Assembly (NCBI GenBank): GCA_963771845.1
Contig: CAVYVC010000036.1
Location: forward strand, 186,001 to 250,000
Direction: 5' to 3'
Length of the DNA stretch: 64,000 nt
From: VAZQ01 sp963771845
GTDB taxonomy: Bacteria > Pseudomonadota > Alphaproteobacteria > Rhizobiales > Xanthobacteraceae
Position numbers and translations under genes: made by a program. Positions 60,564-64,000 of the stretch are shown here, one piece after another. How positions within the stretch are numbered: position 1 is the stretch's first letter; each line of letters starts with the position of its first letter. Below the pieces are notes generated by a model. The model had not been told where the DNA came from, did not search any database, and saw only the letters and a list, made by a program, of their open reading frames with translations.

Positions 60564-62021
60564 ATGCGCCTGGGCGGCATCTTCATCGCGCTGTGCATGT
60601 TGATCATCGCGGGCTCCGCCGGCGCGATCGTCTACCTCTACCTTGAGCTCGGCCTCCCGGAGGCGGCAGCGGCCGCAGCGGCCACTCTCATTGCTCTTAT
60701 TCTCTCCAGTCTCATATCCGGCCGGATCGGCTTGCGATCGGTCGTGGATCGTCAACTCACTGATTTGTCGCGCGGCAGCGCCGATGTTGCACGCCAAGTC
60801 GCCGAGATGGGACGGCGGTTGGCTGCCCTGGAAGGCAAGGTTGATACAGCGCTCGACCAGACCCGTGCGCTCACCGATCCACTCACGGCCGAGATTGGTG
60901 AGCTGGGTACGTTGGTGAAGAGTCTCGCGGAAACCGTCGCAATACAACAGTTCGGTCTGGACGCACTGCAACGCAACGTCACGAGCCCCGGCGATACGCT
61001 CGCCGCCATGGCAACCGCACAATCGCCCGCCGATGCGCCGCAATCGCATGACCAGGTGATGTCCTCATTGCCGCAGCCCGGCGCAGCGCAAGAGCCTCCT
61101 TCCCGCAGCGTCGAGACGGTCTTGACGGCCATTCGCAACGCGATCGACGCGAATGAGATCGATCTTTATCTCCAGCCGGTCGTGAGCCTGCCGCAACGCA
61201 AGGTCCGCCACTACGAATCAATGTCACGGCTGCGCGATCGCAAAGGCGAGCCGCTGGCGGCGGCCGACTTCGTCCCGCACGCCGAGAACGCGGGACTGAT
61301 GTCCCAGATCGACAATCTTGTGCTGTTCCGTTGCGTTGCAATTGTCAGACGCTTGCTGCTCAAGAACCATGAGATCGGGTTGCTCTGCAATCTTTCCCGG
61401 ACAACGCTGGCCGATGCGGGCTCTTTCTCCAGAATTCTCGAGTTTCTTGCGGCGAATCGCGTTATTGCGCCCTCGCTTGTGCTCCAGTTTACCCATGCTG
61501 GCGTCCGTGCAATGGGCCAGATCGAATACGAGAATCTCGCGGCATTGTTCGATCATGGCTTTCGGTTTTCCATGGACCAGGTGCTGGATCTGCGCATTGA
61601 GCCCGCGGATCTCGCCAAACGTGGCTTCCGTTTTGTCAAGGTCAATTCCAGTCTGTTGCTCAGAGGCGCCCGCTCTGCAGCGGAGACCCGTCCTTCCGAG
61701 CTCGCCGATTTGCTCGGGCGGTTTGGTATTGACCTGATTGCCGACAGGATCGAGACCGAAAATACCGTCGTCGAGCTCCTGGATCTGGACGTGCGCTATG
61801 GACAGGGTCTGCTGTTCTCGCCACCGCGTCCGGTGCGTGCCGAGGCGTTACGGGCGATCCCTGAGCGTGCGGCCGAGCTCACGCGCGAGCGTGGCGGTGA
61901 GAATACCGATGCCGCAATGTCCAATTCGACACGGCCCGCACCGGCTCCGATTTCACAACAGAGCAATGTCGACCTGAGTGCTCTGACGCAACTGGCGAGC
62001 GGCGCCAGCGGGCATAATTGA
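60564..62021 (+). CDS. TipF-like membrane protein with degenerate EAL domain
   Basis: A 485-residue protein with two N-terminal membrane helices (about 5-27 and 38-56), a helical linker (60-135), then an EAL domain (about 185-440). Catalytic motifs are degenerate: EAL is ESM (218-220), the LEITE-like site is LQFTHAG (307-313), the DDFG-like site is SMDQV (336-340) and the D-x-x-K-I-D-like site is FVKVNSS, with acidic residues lost. It should not hydrolyse c-di-GMP but may bind it. The layout matches TipF of Caulobacter, a c-di-GMP receptor for flagellum assembly. No flagellar genes are in the window. Confidence 0.85.
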   Translation: MRLGGIFIALCMLIIAGSAGAIVYLYLELGLPEAAAAAAATLIALILSSLISGRIGLRSVVDRQLTDLSRGSADVARQVAEMGRRLAALEGKVDTALDQTRALTDPLTAEIGELGTLVKSLAETVAIQQFGLDALQRNVTSPGDTLAAMATAQSPADAPQSHDQVMSSLPQPGAAQEPPSRSVETVLTAIRNAIDANEIDLYLQPVVSLPQRKVRHYESMSRLRDRKGEPLAAADFVPHAENAGLMSQIDNLVLFRCVAIVRRLLLKNHEIGLLCNLSRTTLADAGSFSRILEFLAANRVIAPSLVLQFTHAGVRAMGQIEYENLAALFDHGFRFSMDQVLDLRIEPADLAKRGFRFVKVNSSLLLRGARSAAETRPSELADLLGRFGIDLIADRIETENTVVELLDLDVRYGQGLLFSPPRPVRAEALRAIPERAAELTRERGGENTDAAMSNSTRPAPAPISQQSNVDLSALTQLASGASGHN

Positions 62022-62088
62022 TATTGCCATTCCAGCTCGTGAGCACCAATTTTGGCGCCTCGCGCAATGTGGCCCCGCCGCTCCGCTG

Positions 62089-62961
62089 ATGTCTGTCTCG
62101 CCTCCCCCGATCACCGCGCATCTCGCCGAAGTGGCCAAAGGCTACGACATCATTCTCAGCGATGTGTGGGGCGTCGTTCACAACGGCATTGCTGCAAAGC
62201 CCGATGCTTGCGATGCGCTCGTGCGCTTTCGCCGGCAGGGCGGAATCGTGGTGTTGATCACGAACGCGCCACGGCCAGGCGAGGTCGTGGCGCGCTTCAC
62301 GCTTGATCGGCTCGGGGTACCCCGTGCCGCTTACGATGGCATTGTGAGTTCAGGCGATGTTACCCACGCGCTCATTGCCGCGCGAAAGGGGTTGGGCGTC
62401 TTTCATATCGGTCCCAAGCGCGATGTCGCCATCTTCGATGGCCTCGATGCCCCGAGGGCGGACGTCACGACGGCGGATTACGTGGTCTGCTCCGGTTTGA
62501 CCGATGACACGGTGGAAACTCCGCAGGACTATCATCGTCTGATTGAACAGATGCGCATGCGGGCGCTCCCGATGATCTGTGCCAATCCCGATATCGTCGT
62601 CGAGCGTGGTGAACAGCTTGTCTATTGCGCGGGTGCCATTGCCGATCTTTATGCCGCTGCCGGCGGCCCGGTGATTTATGCCGGCAAGCCCTACCGGCCG
62701 ATCTACGAGGAGGCTTTGCGCATCGCCCAGGCGGCGTGCCGCCGGTTGCCCGCCCTTGAGCGCGTGCTGGCGGTCGGAGATTCCGTTCGCACCGATCTCA
62801 AGGGGGCTGCCGCCTTCGGAATCGATTGCTTGTTTGTAACTGCGGGAATCCACGCTGAGGAACTTGGCGGGCGGGAGAGCCCCGATGCGGCCGCGCTGGC
62901 TGAGATATTCGCGGCTGCCGGCCTGTTCCCGAAAATGGTGATGCGGCAGCTCGCATGGTGA
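62089..62961 (+). CDS. HAD hydrolase, TIGR01459-type (class IIA)
   Basis: A 290-residue HAD protein of the TIGR01459 group. Motif I is SDVWGVVHNG (Asp as nucleophile, Trp where most phosphatases have the second Asp), then LITNAPRPG, a class II cap and the late motif VLAVGDSVRTDLKGAAAFG. It is a putative sugar- or phosphate-ester phosphatase of unknown substrate. ATG 62089 is the family start. It follows the TipF-like gene. Confidence 0.9.
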   Translation: MSVSPPPITAHLAEVAKGYDIILSDVWGVVHNGIAAKPDACDALVRFRRQGGIVVLITNAPRPGEVVARFTLDRLGVPRAAYDGIVSSGDVTHALIAARKGLGVFHIGPKRDVAIFDGLDAPRADVTTADYVVCSGLTDDTVETPQDYHRLIEQMRMRALPMICANPDIVVERGEQLVYCAGAIADLYAAAGGPVIYAGKPYRPIYEEALRIAQAACRRLPALERVLAVGDSVRTDLKGAAAFGIDCLFVTAGIHAEELGGRESPDAAALAEIFAAAGLFPKMVMRQLAW

Positions 62962-63073
62962 TGCGAGACAGCGATTGCCAGAACGCAAACATCCTAGGCA
63001 GGCGAGGAAAACCAGCGATTGCCGTCAATCGGTACCGGTGGCGTCAATATTTCTCCTTATTTATCAACCCTAC

Positions 63074-63090
63074 TCCCCGTTCATCGGGGA
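63074..63090 (+). terminator. Short hairpin after the HAD gene
   Basis: TCCCCG and CGGGGA pair around TTCAT, about 110 bases after the HAD stop. The sequence after it (TCACTGTTTG) is only weakly T-rich, so termination is uncertain. The other 250 bases of this gap show nothing recognisable. Confidence 0.35.
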
Positions 63091-63230
63091 TCACTGTTTG
63101 TCGGATCGGGGCACTCTTCCTCTCATCTGAGCGTAGCGTATCGGCGCATTGGTTTCGCCTCATAGGCGGATGCCGGCCGGGTTTGAGTGGGATATCGCCG
63201 GCGCAGTGATCGGCACGGGGGACCTGTTGC

Positions 63231-64000
63231 ATGAACGCATACGCGGCTGTGCTGCGACGCGCGCACGCGCCTCTCGCTTTCCAACGCGCAATTTCTCTGT
63301 CTGTGTTTTTCGACCAGGTGAGGGCGTTCGCTGCCGCCCACTGGCGTAGCTGGCCGCGCGCCGTTTTGAGGCCGATGCAACGCCATGGACGGCCATGGGC
63401 AATTGCCGAGGTGCTCGATGTCTTCAGAGTTGTGCTCCAGCACCTTTTCTCCACGGCTAATCTTGCGCGGCGCAACTTCGCGCGCGTGAGCGCGATCACG
63501 TGGAGATTGCCGATCACGACCAAGACGGGCGTGAGTATTCTGCTCGCCGGGATAGCAGGCGCAATTGCGGCTCTCGCCTATGTCAACAATGAACGCAGCA
63601 AGGCGGAACTGTTCGGTGTGGCCTCTGCAGGTAGCGAATTCCAGTTGGCCTCGGCCGGCAATGAGACCATTGTTTTCCGGCAGATGCCGCAACCGTCCGT
63701 TGCCGAGGATGAGCAGGACACAGCAGCCGCTGATCAGGCCAACGAGACGGGCCTGACCTATTCACGCGCGGTTCGAACCATCCAATTCGTTGATGCGGAG
63801 GCGAATGACCGTAGCGGAGCGCGCGGCTCTTCAAACATGGCAAGGGTAGGGGCCTTCGTCGCTTTTCCGGGCAAGCAGAATGCAGAGCTCGCCCTCGGCG
63901 ATGCAGCGGATTGGCCTGCCAATCGCCGCCGCAAAGGCGCCCCCAACATGGACGAGGTGGATCGGTATCTGTGGGAGGTGTACCAGCGAGCGCCGATAAA
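63231..64000 (+). CDS. Membrane-anchored protein, N-terminal part (runs off right edge)
   Basis: From ATG 63231, with GGGGGA upstream, an open frame of more than 256 codons continues through the window end. A basic cytoplasmic segment of about 105 residues leads to one hydrophobic helix (TGVSILLAGIAGAIAALAYV), then a periplasmic-looking, Ala/Glu/Ser-rich region ending MDEVDRYLWEVYQRAPIK. The end resembles the start of a peptidase-like (M15/D-Ala-D-Ala carboxypeptidase-type) domain known from Bradyrhizobium proteins, but that domain lies outside the window and the match is from memory. Confidence 0.6.
   Translation, partial: MNAYAAVLRRAHAPLAFQRAISLSVFFDQVRAFAAAHWRSWPRAVLRPMQRHGRPWAIAEVLDVFRVVLQHLFSTANLARRNFARVSAITWRLPITTKTGVSILLAGIAGAIAALAYVNNERSKAELFGVASAGSEFQLASAGNETIVFRQMPQPSVAEDEQDTAAADQANETGLTYSRAVRTIQFVDAEANDRSGARGSSNMARVGAFVAFPGKQNAELALGDAADWPANRRRKGAPNMDEVDRYLWEVYQRAPI

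Noticed and set aside
1..64000. CRISPR arrays, rRNA or tRNA genes
   Set aside because: No regularly spaced repeats and no tRNA T-loop/acceptor pattern or rRNA-like sequence was recognised by eye; a tRNAscan/Infernal run would be decisive.

Overview
The window looks like a chromosomal segment of a high-GC alphaproteobacterium of the Hyphomicrobiales (Rhizobiales), closest in style to Bradyrhizobium/Xanthobacteraceae relatives. This rests on gene content and order, not on a search: Omp25/31-type beta-barrel proteins sharing one N-terminus, DUF465 small proteins, two Bug/TctC-type receptors, an N-terminally extended UvrB, a lgt-midA-pgeF-prs block next to ubiK-rplY-pth-ychF, a uvrC-pgsA-moaD-moaE block, a TipF-like protein with a degenerate EAL domain, and families of palindromic intergenic repeats. 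I found no rRNA, tRNA or CRISPR.

Layout. 1-8 kb: 5' end of a molybdopterin oxidoreductase, a HAD dehalogenase-like gene, a divergent DUF465 pair, then a catabolic-looking group: a Bug receptor, a thiamine-diphosphate enzyme with a Tat signal, a c-type cytochrome, a VanB-type reductase and a GST. 8-13.3 kb: a flavin monooxygenase, HSL-type esterase, isoprenylcysteine-methyltransferase-like membrane protein, SGNH hydrolase and SDR, together suggesting an alcohol-ketone-ester route. 13.4-21.3 kb: envelope genes (small lipoprotein, Lnt, tandem Omp25/31 proteins), a cysteine hydrolase and a second Bug receptor, with two frameshifted genes between 13.6 and 15.5 kb. 21.4-28.2 kb: uvrB, a signal-less binding protein, an MT-A70 methyltransferase and several small hypotheticals. 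28.2-39.4 kb: a housekeeping core (ychF, pth, rplY, ubiK, lgt, midA, pgeF, prs, ybjN-like, proC, TetR), interrupted by a broken ISAs1-like element between two 154-bp direct repeats. 39.4-48.5 kb: two-component system, MarR, ilvE, moaE, moaD, pgsA, uvrC, a third Omp protein and rlmJ. 49-64 kb: a TPR regulator broken by an in-frame stop, an apparently exported HD-domain protein, DUF1007, dienelactone hydrolase with a divergent FAD monooxygenase, an aldo/keto reductase, RNase T2, hisS, a class-III aminotransferase, the TipF-like protein, a HAD protein and a gene running off the right edge.

Reading problems. Single-base shifts interrupt at least three otherwise intact genes (near 14278, 14895 and 28360), the transposase has two, and the TPR regulator has an in-frame TAA. 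Because ychF, normally a well-conserved housekeeping gene, is among them, assembly or sequencing error should be weighed against real decay. The most interesting candidate system is the 2.2-7.1 kb group, which could be a periplasmic 2-oxoacid (or related) oxidation module. That is inference from signal peptides and neighbourhood only.
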